Below, one piece after another: positions 24,782 to 36,183 of a DNA stretch of 64,000 bases. Source of the DNA: Epiperipatus broadwayi (taxonomy: Eukaryota > Onychophora > Udeonychophora > Euonychophora > Peripatidae). The position numbers and the translations under genes are program-made. Numbering within the stretch: the stretch's first letter is position 1; every line of letters starts with the position of its first letter. Location of the stretch: positions 6,555,011-6,619,010 of the forward strand of contig JAQFVV010006221.1 in NCBI GenBank assembly GCA_028023455.1, written 5' to 3'. The notes below the pieces were generated by a model. It made no database searches. It was not told the origin of the DNA and worked only from the letters and a program-made list of their open reading frames with translations.

Positions 24782-25234
24782 GCAATGTTTATTGCCTTAA
24801 AACCAATCCTGCCAAATAGAATAGTGGTGGCTATAGTTATTAAAGAACCAAATACACCAAAATATATGGATACTGAACTGAGTTCAGACCTATATGACTA
24901 TATAAGCTGATGAGCTTGGATTGGAAATATTATAGTGTTTTCAATTTGTCTCATAGTTTTGTAGTTAAATAGAGATAAAAGGTGGCTGTTGGAGAGTTGC
25001 ATTAGATCCTAAGATCTAGCTGCAGTGCTCTCAAATCCAAGGCTCCTAACTGACAAAGGCCACAAGCCAGAAACTAGTCTGGAAATATTGCATGAGTAGG
25101 CACTAGATGGGGATTTTATGCACAAGCCTTCTGGCATCTATTGATTACTCTGGCTTGCACTGAGTCGCAATACATATAGAGAGTTTTGCCTGTTTTAATA
25201 ACAGTTAAGAGCAAGCATAAGAAATAGTGCTCAT
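24782..25234 (+). mobile_element. Foldback hammerhead element, copy 2 (single arm, most complete internal part)
   Basis: A one-armed copy in + orientation. In order: an internal part with the palindrome CTGAACTGAGTTCAG (24875-24889), a decayed hammerhead (25034-25095; CTGACAA in place of CTGANGA), GGCACTAGATGGGGATTTTA, CACAAGCCTTCTGGCATC, and the family 3' end GAGCAAGCATAAGAAATAG followed by CATATGA. The 11-mer ATAGTGCTCAT occurs both at 24771-24781 and 25224-25234, but the second copy lies inside the family's 3' end, so it is not a clean target duplication. The left boundary is uncertain. Confidence 0.65.
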
Positions 25235-26280
25235 ATGATATTATAATTCATTACAAATTTATTTTAATGACTAGTTCTTCATCACTTATAACTTCAGAAG
25301 CAAATGAAATAAATTTTAAATAATGTGTCAAAATCTAATTAACTTTTAAATGCCTATGTTGAAATTAAATTTTTAAAACTACAAATTCTTTTAGTTTTTT
25401 TGTCTTGCAAAATTGAATAAAATCAGAAATAAACATACTTAAAACTTTCTATTTTCTTATTAAGAAATTAGAAACCACTTATCACATCCATCATTAAATT
25501 GCTGATATATATGGTATAGTTTGCTGACAAGGCAACTTCTGAATAGGTATTGTTGAATTATAAAACTGTCCTTAAATCACCATTCAGTAGGGGGGTAGGA
25601 AAATGATCAAACTGTAGTTTTAATTATTATTTTTTTTGTGTAAAATAAATTTCTGAGTAGTTGCATTAGTTTTTAATCTTGGCAACTTCTTAGTTACAAG
25701 TGTTATTCTCCATCTGAGTCTTTGAAGAGTTCCAAATCATGCATAGTTTACACATTTCATATACTTATATTTCTTACTACTTTGCTTCCATTACCATTAT
25801 TGATATTATTATTTGTACAAGTAATCTGAAATGCTTTGTGTAAGATCATAATTAAAGATTTTTAGCCTGATAAACTTATCACTGTTTTGGGGGCTTTGCA
25901 GACTTTTACATAAATAAAAATTTGCACACAGAAAAAAAAAAATAAAAATAATGAAATTAGAATTGCTTGCTCATATATAAATATTTCATTAAAACACAAT
26001 TGCATTATCACATTAAATGTTATGAAAAGCTCATGATGTCCAAGCCTTAAATTGGCCAAGTAACTAAAAACAGCACTGTAAGGTGAAAAAAAAAAAAAAA
26101 AAGAGAATAGAAAATTAGAAAAACTGCTTTGATGAATGAGAATCATATTATATAAAGTATCAGGAAGTACTCTTGACTGGAAAGTGCATCTTGATTTTTT
26201 TAAAGTTAACTTTAGTTTGAGTGCACTCTACTATCTTCTAGTTGTGGATCTTATTAGATTTCCTGAAAACAAACTATTTG

Positions 26281-26903
26281 GATCTTTTTCTTAGTATTTA
26301 AGAATTATATAAATGCTTGGCTTGAGTTAGTATTTTGAATCTAATATCCCAGCTCCTCATTGAAGAGAGCCATAGTTTAAAACCGGTCTAGCATTTATTC
26401 ATTAAAAAATAAATGAATAAGCTTGTTTAGAGCTATTAGCAGGCTCTTTATATATTACATATTGATAATGCAAGCTATATAGGTCACATGACAATGTGAC
26501 TAATTTTTACTAATATTATATTTTTGCTATTAGGGCTTTGGCTATATTAAATGTCTAAGCCTACTAATATATGGGATCACTGAATTTAGTTCAGGCCCAT
26601 ATAGTTTCTTTGGTTAAAGAGCTGAATTTGAAGACGTGTCTGAAGATTTGGATCTTTTTCTTAATATTTAAGAATTAGATAAATACTTGAGTTAGTGTTT
26701 TGAATCTAATGTCCTATCTCCTCACTGAAGAGAGCCATAGCTTGAAACCGGTCTAGGGACATCAGGTACTTTCTCTTGTAACATTTATCATTAAAAAATA
26801 AATAAATAAGCTTGTTTAGAGCTATTAGCAGGCTCTTTATATATTACATATTGGTAATGCAAGCTATATAGGTCATGTGACTAATTTTTACTAATATATA
26901 TAT
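26281..26903 (+). repeat. Tandem pair of hammerhead-bearing repeats (370-bp offset)
   Basis: Two direct copies start at 26281 and 26651 with GATCTTTTTCTTA(G/A)TATTTA. Both include a hammerhead-like segment and the block AGCTATTAGCAGGCTCTTTA, and both fade into TTTTTACTAATAT at about 26518 and 26903. Between them is a spacer with the palindrome CTGAATTTAGTTCAG, which resembles the CTGAACTGAGTTCAG of the foldback family. Tandem terminal repeats each with a hammerhead are the layout of Penelope-like pseudo-LTRs. No coding sequence was found. Confidence 0.65.
26705..26770 (+). ncRNA. Hammerhead ribozyme-like motif in the second tandem repeat
   Basis: CTGAAGA (26725-26731), stem II GAGC-CATA-GCTT with four pairs (one G-U), GAAAC (26744-26748) and GTC (26751-26753). 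Stem III is the perfect palindrome ACCGGT (26747-26752), which can pair fully only between two molecules. Stem I pairs TCCTCA before the core with TAGGGA after it, with one mismatch and one G-U pair. The first tandem copy (about 26360-26395) has the same sequence with core mutations (TTGAAGA, TAAAAC). Confidence 0.55.
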
Positions 26904-28231
26904 ATATGAAGTATTATGACTACTTGATAATAGAATTAGTATGAATCCATATAATATACTTATACATTTCCACATGTTAAACAGTTACATATTTATATGT
27001 ATAAAAACACATTATATTTTATGGAAAATCGTTTACAGATTTTTTTTAATAAGCATACAATAAATTTTTATTATAAAATTAATTTTAACAATTTTTAAAA
27101 AGTAATTATACATCTTAATGATGTAAAGACTCATTAAAGTTTTGTTGTAGTTTTAAATATTGAGATGATAGAATAAATTGTAATAATGAATGGCAGACAA
27201 CTATAAACTACTACTAACAATAATTGTAGCATCTTAATTGTCATTTATCTGACCTGTCTTTGGATAGAGAATTTATTATCTATAGTTTAATTCTTAGTGA
27301 AGTATTTTAATTATTTTTAATATTTTTTAGATATAATAGAAATAAATAATTTATATCTTTTCAGAAATTATCTTTCTAAAAGATTGACAAAATATTGACA
27401 CATTGTATTTAATTTTTTTAAATTTGACTATGAAGAATGTTTATCTTTTGATTATGAATTTAAATTTTAAATGAGTTAAATCTGAAAGGATTGTTAAGTT
27501 GTTATTTAAAATGACAAATATATAGAAGTATATGCTGAGCATATATATATAATCTTAACACTATCAGTTTTTCATACTAAATTCTTAAACTGTATAAACC
27601 AACATTTTTTTTTAGTAGAAACAACTGTGTATGCTTATAAATTAAAATAAATTTGTCTTTCCATACTCATTTAAAATAAAGTTAACTATCATCTCTTGTA
27701 TGACTTGAATGCAGATATGTAATTAAATAACTCGTTTTGACATTATAAATAGGAATTAAGGACATTGATCATAAGACTACATTTACATGTTATATGTGTA
27801 TATAATAATTTATTGTGATAAAATCAAGTTGACTAAAATTGATATAATTGACCAATATTTTTTAAAACCTATGTCATAACAATTATACTTCAGATGTATA
27901 TTAATATGTAATAACTAACACATATCCATTTCTAATATGAACACAAGAGCTATTGATATTAAAATGAATATAAGGAGAATTCATCCTACAATAGATTGAC
28001 AATGATTGCAAATGAAGATTTTAATGAGTTTCATCTAAGTATCTTTTTAAATGGAAGATAAAATTTTTATATCACTCTTAGGCTTTTTTTATACATGATT
28101 GTGGAACATGGATTCTGAATAAAGAAATGAAATAAAAAAATGCAAATATAATATAAAAAGAAATCTAAGTAATCTTTTTTTATGAAAAAGCTAGAGATAA
28201 ACTGGACAAAAACAAAAGAGGGAATTATTAG

Positions 28232-28360
28232 ATGACAATTTTACCCTGCATGGTTTTATGCAGAGATAGAAGTATGGGAACTCAAGATCTATTGATTGTA
28301 GCTCCACCCTTGAATGTTTTATAAACTCCCAAACAATAGACCAATTGATTATTTTTTTAA
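28232..28360 (+). repeat. tRNA-derived SINE, copy 1 (degenerate)
   Basis: Diverged copy of the SINE at 28875-29010: a tRNA-like head starting near CCCTGCATGGTTTTATGCAG and the shared tail TTTTATAAACTCCCAAACAA followed by GACCAATTGATTATTT. The internal promoter boxes are decayed. Confidence 0.5.
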
Positions 28361-28874
28361 TTATTAATTAAAACAATTATTTTAAAGTTTTACAATAATA
28401 AGCAAAGTGAAAAGAGAATTAGATAAAAAAAAAATTGTTTTAAATTAATGCAATACAATTTTAATGATATTTCAAAGATGATAAATTACACGAAAAGAAG
28501 GCAATCATTGTTACATGCCTTTAACCCGAGAACATAATATGTATGATAAAGGATTAGAAACATATGAAAGAAGAAGGAGGAATAATTGTATCTTTTAAGC
28601 GTAATCTAAAAATTTTCCCTACGTCTAATTTTTTGAATACTCATCTAACTTTTTCATGCTTCATATTTATTGGAATATTAATCCTTTTACTAGTATCTTA
28701 AGAATTAGTATCCAAAAATTTAATATGTGAAAAAGTAGAAATCTAAGGCTTTTTGTTAAAAAGTATGAATGAATTGGTAGGTTTTCATAATCAGATCTTT
28801 TTGAAACATATTCTGAAAGTTAATAAAATATAATAGACAAACTATATAATATATTGTTTATAATAATCACATTA

Positions 28875-29010
28875 TAGTTTACGCCTTACGTGGTTTGATG
28901 CAGTTGGCAGAGCATCCTGCTTGAGATTGGGAGGTCCTAGGATTGATTCTGGTACTTACAGATCTGGCACTCAAATTTTTTTATAAACTCCCAAGCAGTA
29001 AAGCCATATA
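28875..29010 (+). repeat. tRNA-derived SINE, copy 2 (best preserved)
   Basis: Has a tRNA-like head with an A-box-like segment (GTTGGCAGAGCATCC) and a B-box-like segment (AGGATTGATTCTGG), then a tRNA-unrelated body and the tail TTTTATAAACTCCCAAGCAG. It sits in + orientation in the same intron as copy 1, about 0.6 kb away. SINEs are transcribed by RNA polymerase III and moved by LINE machinery. Confidence 0.6.
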
Positions 29011-29932
29011 CATTTATATATATATTTTATATCACATGCAACAGAAATATTTATTAGACATACAAGTATAAGAAAATTTAACAAACAGATGTACTTTTTG
29101 GAATAACAGTTTACTATTTAAAAAAAAAGAAAGTTAAGAACATTATTGAAATGATGAATATTTGAAACAATAAAAAAGATTAAATTGGAAAGGAAGTGAT
29201 TTAGTTATTATGCAGATTAATATCTTGAGCAAAATACTCTATGACATTATATTGAAAACATACAATTTTATATTCTACTTAAATATGGGTAACTTTAGAA
29301 TTTATCTGGAGAATGAATAGTATAAGTTTGCAGACAAAATATTCCTAATATGGAATGATTATATATGGATATGATAACAATTGAGCAAGAAAGTTTAGTG
29401 CAAAATAATATTTTTAAATATTTAGTTAGTTAGTTGTCTAATAATGGAAAATAGCACATATTAAAGTTGAGAAGTGAATGACTTTATTTGATTTAATAAA
29501 AATAAAAAGTTTTTTTTTTGTGGTAAAGTTAAAAGTAAAACAAACAACTAATTTTGTAATTAATTTGGAATATGACTTGGATATTTAAAAAAGAATGTAA
29601 AAGGATTGGAGTTGTTTGGGATGTCAGTTTGAAAATGATAAATTGGAAGAATAAAATTTGTAATGTTGAAACAAATTAATTATGGAGAAAATTATTAAGC
29701 CAAGGACAAATTTTGATTTATATTTAAAGGCAGAAAATGGAATATGTACTGGGCAAGAGGAAGACACATAGGAGGAAAAGGGGATAATTAATCATCAAAG
29801 AAAAAAAAAGTTGATTTTAGACTTTGAAAGTTTTAGCAATAGATAAAAATGATTGGAGAGAATTGTTGATTAATTGGATATATTATGAACTTTCCACCAG
29901 CTGTTGAAATTAAAAAATAAATGTATTATAAG

Positions 29933-32900
29933 CAGGCCCAGATCCAATAAGTGTGGGGCCTGATTGGATTTTTTTTTGTGGGCCCTCTATATATTAAATA
30001 TTTAAATAAAATGCAAATTCAATATATATATATAAATCAAATATCATGGATCATAAGATAGGTAAACTTCTACATACATTAAAAAGTAAAAATGCACAAA
30101 ATACAAAAACAATTCCATTTTATTGAATATAAATTTACATCATTGAATATGAATATATGAATTTACATATTTCTAAGTTTTTGTTCTGTAAATTCTTCTA
30201 AAATAGTTTGAAAATCCAATTTCCTTGCTTCTTCACTTCAATCGACATAATCTATCCTGATTCATTGTCGATCTCAGATAGTTTTTTATTAGTTTTAGCC
30301 TGGAAAATGATCTCTTTCCAGAAGCAATGCTCACTGGAATTGTTAAATATGTTCGAAGAGCAATAAACAAGTTTTGAAATGCCATTGCTCTATCATTTTT
30401 CGATAAAAATTTGAACATTTTAAATATATTTTCAAAAAATTCTGATGGAAGGATAGATTTTAAAGCTTCCATTTCTTCAACTAACATTTTTCCATCTATA
30501 TCAGCTTCCTTCACTATTAGTGCATCATTTTCTGTGAACCTAAAATCTGTTAGAGAAATTTCTAATTTAGCTGCATGTTTTTGAAGTGTTTCTTTTTCCA
30601 TATTTTGAAATTTTCCCAGAAACCCAAATAAGTCATTATGATTTTTCAATTGTTCAAAACGATCTTTTAGTGATTCTGTAGCTTTATCTAAAACAAAATT
30701 AAAAAAAGATATCTTGTATGTGTTTATCAGATCTACAATAAGTTCATCATCGCCTTCATAATTGAAATGTTTTTTTTCTTTTCCAAAGCCTTTTATTTCG
30801 AAATTCTGTAGATATTTCCAAGTCTTCTGCAAGAGTTTTTGCTTGAACTAAAACTTGTTCGAATCCAGTATTTCTGTAGTCGCTTAACCATTTTAAAAGT
30901 TTTTCAAATGAAGAAGGTACAATGGATACATCTACAGATTTACTTTGAAGTTCCTTGCTTACATAATTGACCTGGAACAATAAATCGTACCAAAAAACCA
31001 GTGATACTAAAAATTTATAGTCTTTCATTGCATTTTCAAGAGATTCTGCCTCGCTTTTAATTTGTGGACCTTCAGAAATTTCTGATATTTCGAAAAGAGC
31101 ATCATAAAATTCACCTATTTGGTATCTCGCTGCTTTTACGCTTTGAATCTGACATTCCCACCTGGTATCGCAAAGAGGCTTCACAGTAAGTTCTTTTACA
31201 TATTTGAAAAGTACTAACAATCTTTTTGAAGATGCTGAAAACAAAACATATAGGCGTTGGACAATACCAAAGAAGGTTAAAGCTTCTGGGCAAATTTTTG
31301 CTACATCTCCCAATACTAGATTATAATTGTGACAAACGCAAGGAGTAGAAAATGCCCTTGGATTTTCTTTTAAGAGTCTAGCTTGAACACCGGAGACTTT
31401 ATCCTTCATGTTCGAACCATTGTCATATCCTTGCCCTCTTATGTTGTTGATGTCAAGCCCTAAACTTTGAATTTCTTTCTTTAACACAAAAAAATAGATT
31501 TTCTCCTGTGCTGCTCTCTACATGTTTAAATTTGATAAATTGTTCATATATAGCGATATTCGAGCCTGGTAATGTTTCATCCGAAACATATGATGCTAAG
31601 AGATATTTGTTCTTGATGACTGACATTGGAGTACAATCCAAAATTACAGCAAAATATTTTCCATATTTTATTCTATCAATAATTTTATTTTTTAATTTGT
31701 TGCCTATTAAGTTTATTATTTCATTTTGTATTGTTTTGCTTAAATAACTTTGGTGTATTTGTTTTGTGGCGATTCTTTGTATATGATCCTGCATTACTGG
31801 GTCAAATTTTTCAAGTATTCCTAGAAAATTTCCATTTCGTGCATAGCCTAGGTTTTCGATGGATCCTCTAAATGCGATATTTCATTCAGCTAAAAACTGA
31901 ACTACAGAAAATAATCTTTCAAATATCTTCTACAAATGAACTTTTTCTTGGTTCAACAACTTCTGTTGAACATTATCTATTGTTTGCTCAGCAGAAAGTC
32001 TTTTTTGAAGCTCTGTACATTTTAACATAGCTACCAAATGATTTTTTGATTTTTCATGTGTGGCTAATCTTTTATATATATATATATTTGGCCAGTTATT
32101 AAATCCTACAGTGGCTAGTGCAATTGAGGCACCCATACTGAAATAGCCGACAATAAAAACAAAATATTCTGTCTTCTGATTCAGAATATATTATCCAAGG
32201 ATGGCTTATTATTTCACCATTCGTAAGCTTTCTTTTCATATGCACTTTTGAAAAGTTTGTTCCATCCTCTTGGCGTGGAAACTCATTTAAGATAATTTTT
32301 GTAGGACCTTTTTTAACTAAATAATCTCTTATTTGTTGAGTAATAATCTCGGGCCGAGAAGCGGGATCATCAGTTATATTCAGTTTTTCCATTTTCATTC
32401 CAATATTTGCTTCTTCCGGTTCTGGTCTGTGTAATTGTGTTTCTTGTTTATTTTTTACCTGTTCTTCTTCATCTTTATCATCATTTTCTTCTTCATTTTT
32501 TGTCATTTTCTTCTTCTTCACCTTTGTCATCATTATCTATTTTTAAAAATTTGTTCAAAGTACCTCTGAGTTTTTCACTTTCGATTTTCCTTTTTGCACT
32601 TAATTGCCTTTTTAGACTACCACTTTTATATTTTCTTCCCACATCTCTTTCTTGTTTCAGTGGATTCGACATCTAATGATAAAATTAAATCCATTTTTAA
32701 TCACAAAATATACTTAAATTTTAAATATAATTTCTTGTTAATAAATATTATGTAATATAATTAGTACTTATCTTTTTTAACAATTAGTAATTATAGTCAC
32801 AAAATACGACACTAATAATTAAAACAATTAGAAGAATAGAGAACTGCAAATGCAATAAACAATTGACATTTGATAGTAACCACATCTACTTAATAGCGAG

Positions 32901-33277
32901 CGCAGCGCAACAATGATTAATGCCAAAAAACGAATGTGAGTGCGCCAAGTAAGACGCATATAGAATAGAATAATTGAGAGAGAAGATAGTACTATCCGAT
33001 TAATTAAACGTTAGTCAAAGACGACACTTACGGGTATCCGTTTTCTATATTATAATGTATATATATTATAATAAACACAATAATACATCTCATCCATCAA
33101 TGCGAACTTAAAATAAATATATTTTTAATTATTTGAATAATTTATAATTTAGCCTTTATTGTCAAAAGCAATTTGCTTTAAATTTTGAAAAATAACTTTT
33201 TGTTAATTTTGGTGGTGATGCGGGGCCCCTTCAAGTGCAGGGCCCGATTGGGCCCAATCACCTTAAATCCAGGCCTG
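29933..33277 (-). mobile_element. Full-length hAT DNA transposon with 8-bp target duplications
   Basis: A 3345-bp element. Terminal inverted repeats start CAGGCC on both ends: CAGGCCCAGATCCAA at 29933, and the inverse of CTTAAATCCAGGCCTG ending at 33277. Subterminal GGGCC-rich blocks also mirror each other. The 8-bp target duplication ATTATAAG is perfect at 29925-29932 and 33278-33285. Inside, on the minus strand, is a frameshifted transposase of the ZMYM/DUF4371 hAT type. Lies in the intron between exons a and b, opposite in orientation to the gene. Confidence 0.95.
30233..32672 (-). pseudogene. hAT transposase (ZMYM/DUF4371-like), broken by frameshifts
   Basis: Read from an ATG at 32672-32670 (MSNPLKQERDVGRKYKSGSL). 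An acidic N-terminus leads, after a frameshift in a GAA-rich run near 32510, to a TTF-type zinc-finger region (DRIFCFYCRLF, about 32160, then RLATHEKSKNHL, about 32060). Next comes the DUF4371/RNase H-fold region: ILDCTPMS (31620-31650), a frameshift at about 31480, then GQGYDNGSNM (about 31410-31440), CVCHNYNLVLG, and CDTRWE (about 31160). A second frameshift near 30800 leads to the C-terminal hAT dimerisation segment, YLTIPVSIASGKRSFSRLK, ending at a stop at 30233. The probable catalytic Asp residues survive, but at least three frame breaks make this copy inactive. The Trp/His-rich core identifies the superfamily; the exact subfamily is less certain. Confidence 0.88.
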
Positions 33278-34249
33278 ATTATAAGAGTAGGTATTGTTAG
33301 TGTTAAAACTGAATAAACCAGACATAATAGTCAATTTAATTTTAATGATGAAAAGAAAATATTTGTAGGACCCCAGTTTTCAAGGGGGTGAATGGAATTG
33401 CAAAAGTTTGTTAACTATAGAATAACTACAGACCAAATGGATTTGGTTTTGCTTTATGTCAAGGAACAAAAATAATTTATAAGTAGCACTCATACAAATG
33501 ATACTTATTGTTAGTGATTAAGCTGAGAACATTTCTAAGAAATGTTATTATTAATTGTATAATGAGGATATGAAAAATTTGAAAAAGTAATTGATATAAA
33601 TATAAAGGTAGTTGTGTAATGATAATGAGAAAGGTAACAAAGAAATGATAAAATTTTAGATCATATATTTGAAATAAAAAATAAAAGATTGATAAAATAA
33701 CATGTGGTTTAAGATACAATACAAGAATATATTTTAATATGTTTTTGTAATGATTCTGAACAAATTTTGGAATAGTGTTGAGTTAATTTGCATATTCTGA
33801 AACCTCTCCAAATTGGTCCCAGCTTTGTAGTGGCATAATTGAAATTATTTTTCAAGTTATTAATAAAGAACTGAGCCATTAATAACACAATAGGCTATTG
33901 AGAAATTGGAAAAAATTACTAAGAAAAATTTTCAAATTTATTGGATAAGAAAATAAATATAGATAGAGGGTTAAATTAAAAGAAATTTCAGTATAATATT
34001 GACAATAAATTATGCAAAAGGTAAAAGAGTAAAAAGATTTTGGTTGACAAAAGATATTTAATAAAATGTTAGAAAAAAATTTAAGTTGAAAACTATAAAT
34101 ACTGGTGTAGATAGAAATGTACATATAAATTTTAACAGTGAATTGAAATATGAAAATTATAAAATTAGGCAGATATAGTTAGAGAATAGTGAGAAGGCAT
34201 AAATTGGTTTTAATGGGATGGGAAAGTGATAGTAATAATTAGGTAATTA

Positions 34250-35470
34250 TTGAGGAAAATATGGCATTTTGTTAATAAAAAAAAGTTGTATTGAAAATAT
34301 AGAAAGAATATTTATGGTCTGTGAATAAGCAAGTCTTTGTGTATATTAATCAAAAACTAAAATATAACGATAAATACAAAAAAAAGATGAAGTTAAGCAA
34401 AACTTTATAAATTGGCATTTATCCAATTGATTTGCTAAAGGCTTATGGGAATAAATGTCTTGAGAGAATTAGATAATGTATTTTACATATATAATTTAGG
34501 ACAGTGACTAGTAAATTTTCTTTTAATAATTATAATTCCATTACATATTTTATTCATTAAGTTATAGTGCATTGAACATGAAGACCTTGAATAAATATGC
34601 TTTTAATAGATTAGACATATTTTGTTTTTGAAAATTCATTGTGATTTAAGAAAAGTAGAAATAGGTATAGATAGGATGAAAACTTAATATTTATTTTATT
34701 CATATTAAAAAAGATTTTGAATTAATTTGTTGGAAGTTCAAAAGAGGAAAAGCATATTTCTTTTTCCCTTTTGTTTAATATTCATTTAGCTGTGGATGAT
34801 GTTATCTTGAAAAGGATGGAGTTAACTTTGGAGAAAGATTCCCTGTATCAAATCTATTTCTATGGCAGAAATTGTGGATAGTGTAATAATTAAAAAATTT
34901 TAAATAATATAGATGGAATTTTTATTAATTTTAATGTTAAGAATAAATACAATTTAAAAACAAAATAATGAAATATCTGACGGAAATAACAATATAGAAC
35001 AGTGTTCTAAAATATTTGGAAAATTGCTTACTGTTCCTGGAGGTAATGAAAAAAAAATTAAAATAATTAATTCAATGTTTTTATAAGAATTAAATATTAT
35101 TCAATAGCTCTTTAAAGTTAGATGAAAGAAAGAGGATTGTAAAATATTTTATTTGGTGTGGTGAGACATGGGCACATGGAAATTCTAAAAATGTAGATTT
35201 GGAGAAAAATAGGGATGATAAGTTGAACAAGATTATGATATATGGATATAGAAAAAAGGAAGTAAAAAGGCTTGTTTATTGAAGAAATTAAGAACAGAAA
35301 GATGAATCAGAGAAATTATGAAAGACAAATTGGAAAAGTCCGTGAAGATTGAGAGAAAAAATATAGAAGAAAGAAGTTAGAATTAGGGAAAAAGATAAAT
35401 GTGATGTTTCAAAAATCAGATTGAATAATAAAAGCATTAGCAGTTTGAGTTGATAGGCAGAAACTTCCTT
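34250..35470 (+). pseudogene. Non-LTR retrotransposon (LINE) reverse-transcriptase relic
   Basis: Plus-strand, purine-rich and badly decayed. Around 34690 a stretch resembles the LINE motif IDFKKAFD in degraded form. Around 35150-35170 CGETWAHG matches the YGCETW segment of the LINE thumb, followed by the Lys/Arg-rich tail usual in that region. Purine-rich sequence of similar character continues on both sides of the hAT element (29040-29932 and 33286-34250), so the hAT may have landed in a longer, older LINE. Assignment is by pattern and spacing. Confidence 0.5.
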
Positions 35471-36087
35471 TTGACAAATAACAAGATGATATTTACTTTC
35501 TTTGTTAATATGTCACTTGCTTTAATTTGTTCATACATTTGGTTTCTCTCACTTAATTGAAAGTGAATTTATTGGAAGCAGTGTCTTGGATTTGCATTAA
35601 AAAGATTAAATAAATTTCTGTTTATACATACATTTTAATACAACATGTTTGTGAATTCAATAAAGTAAATTTTAGAAAGCTTTATGTATTTTTTATTAGT
35701 GAATTGTTGTTAATAAGATAAGCTGACTCTAAATAATTTCATTTTCACTTTAATTAATATGTATGTTCAAATAAATAGAAAGGTCTTTACCTGAAGGCAG
35801 CTTTAGCCATCAAGGGTACTAAAGGATTATGATCAAGACAATAATATACTTAATCATCAATGAAAATTGTTATTGCATATATACTCATAATATAATTTAA
35901 TCAATAAATTCATATTTAGATATTCATTATAAAATAATAATATTATTTTTCATACTTTTAATAAAAGGAAGTGCATTTACTTTTGTTAAGAAAATATATA
36001 GTTAACAAAAAGAGTTATAGTACAATAAAGTTTTATTGAATATTTTGCATATGTATATACGTGTATTTATATTTTTTATTCCTACAG

Positions 36088-36183
36088 ATTTGTATTAACC
36101 AAACCTGCATTAGTTTAGATCCTTACATTGACAAGACACCTTGTCCAAGCAACAATGTTGCTCTAACTTGTTCTGGACACGGA
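36088..36183 (+). CDS. mmd: ADAM11/22/23-like gene, exon b: last cysteine-rich segment and start of EGF-like module
   Basis: Internal exon of 96 bp (32 codons), phase 0 at both ends, with acceptor CCTACAG and donor GTAAGT. It reads on directly from exon a: the end of exon a (CGSNK) is followed by ICINQTCISLDPY. The exon holds four cysteines and the N-glycosylation sequon NQT, and ends with TCSGHG. That is the opening of the EGF-like module found in ADAM22 as CSGNG. The 30.3-kb intron before it is the longest in the window and carries most of the transposon relics. The match rests on cysteine spacing and family motifs; no database search was run. Confidence 0.85.

Larger units (their letters stand above)
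5778..36087. other. Intron a-b (30.3 kb)
   Basis: GT-AG intron holding the inverted repeat at 7120, the LINE at 15236, the deleted LTR element at 17925, the palindrome and hammerhead cluster at 23870-26903, two SINEs, the complete hAT element and a second LINE. Between these (5800-7119, 8546-15235, 19870-23860, 26904-28231, 35471-36080) I see only AT-rich sequence with microsatellite runs and isolated G tracts (10 at 8169, 10 at 9910, 11 at 13936). Short ORFs there, such as 6366-6614, 9423-9620 and 21121-21306, have compositions expected of random AT-rich DNA. Confidence 0.7.

Noticed and set aside
24568-24910. Three overlapping + ORFs with membrane-protein-like composition
   Set aside because: The hydrophobicity comes from T-rich repeats in one arm of a palindrome; the frames end at the junction with the adjoining foldback element.
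24771-25234. 11-bp repeat ATAGTGCTCAT as target duplication of foldback copy 2
   Set aside because: The right-hand copy aligns with the family's own 3' end in other copies, so it is internal and the match to the left is probably chance or a junction with another copy.
25862-26146. 94-codon minus ORF with a hydrophobic stretch
   Set aside because: Phe-rich runs are encoded by long A tracts on the + strand; no start context, conserved motif or neighbouring exon supports it.
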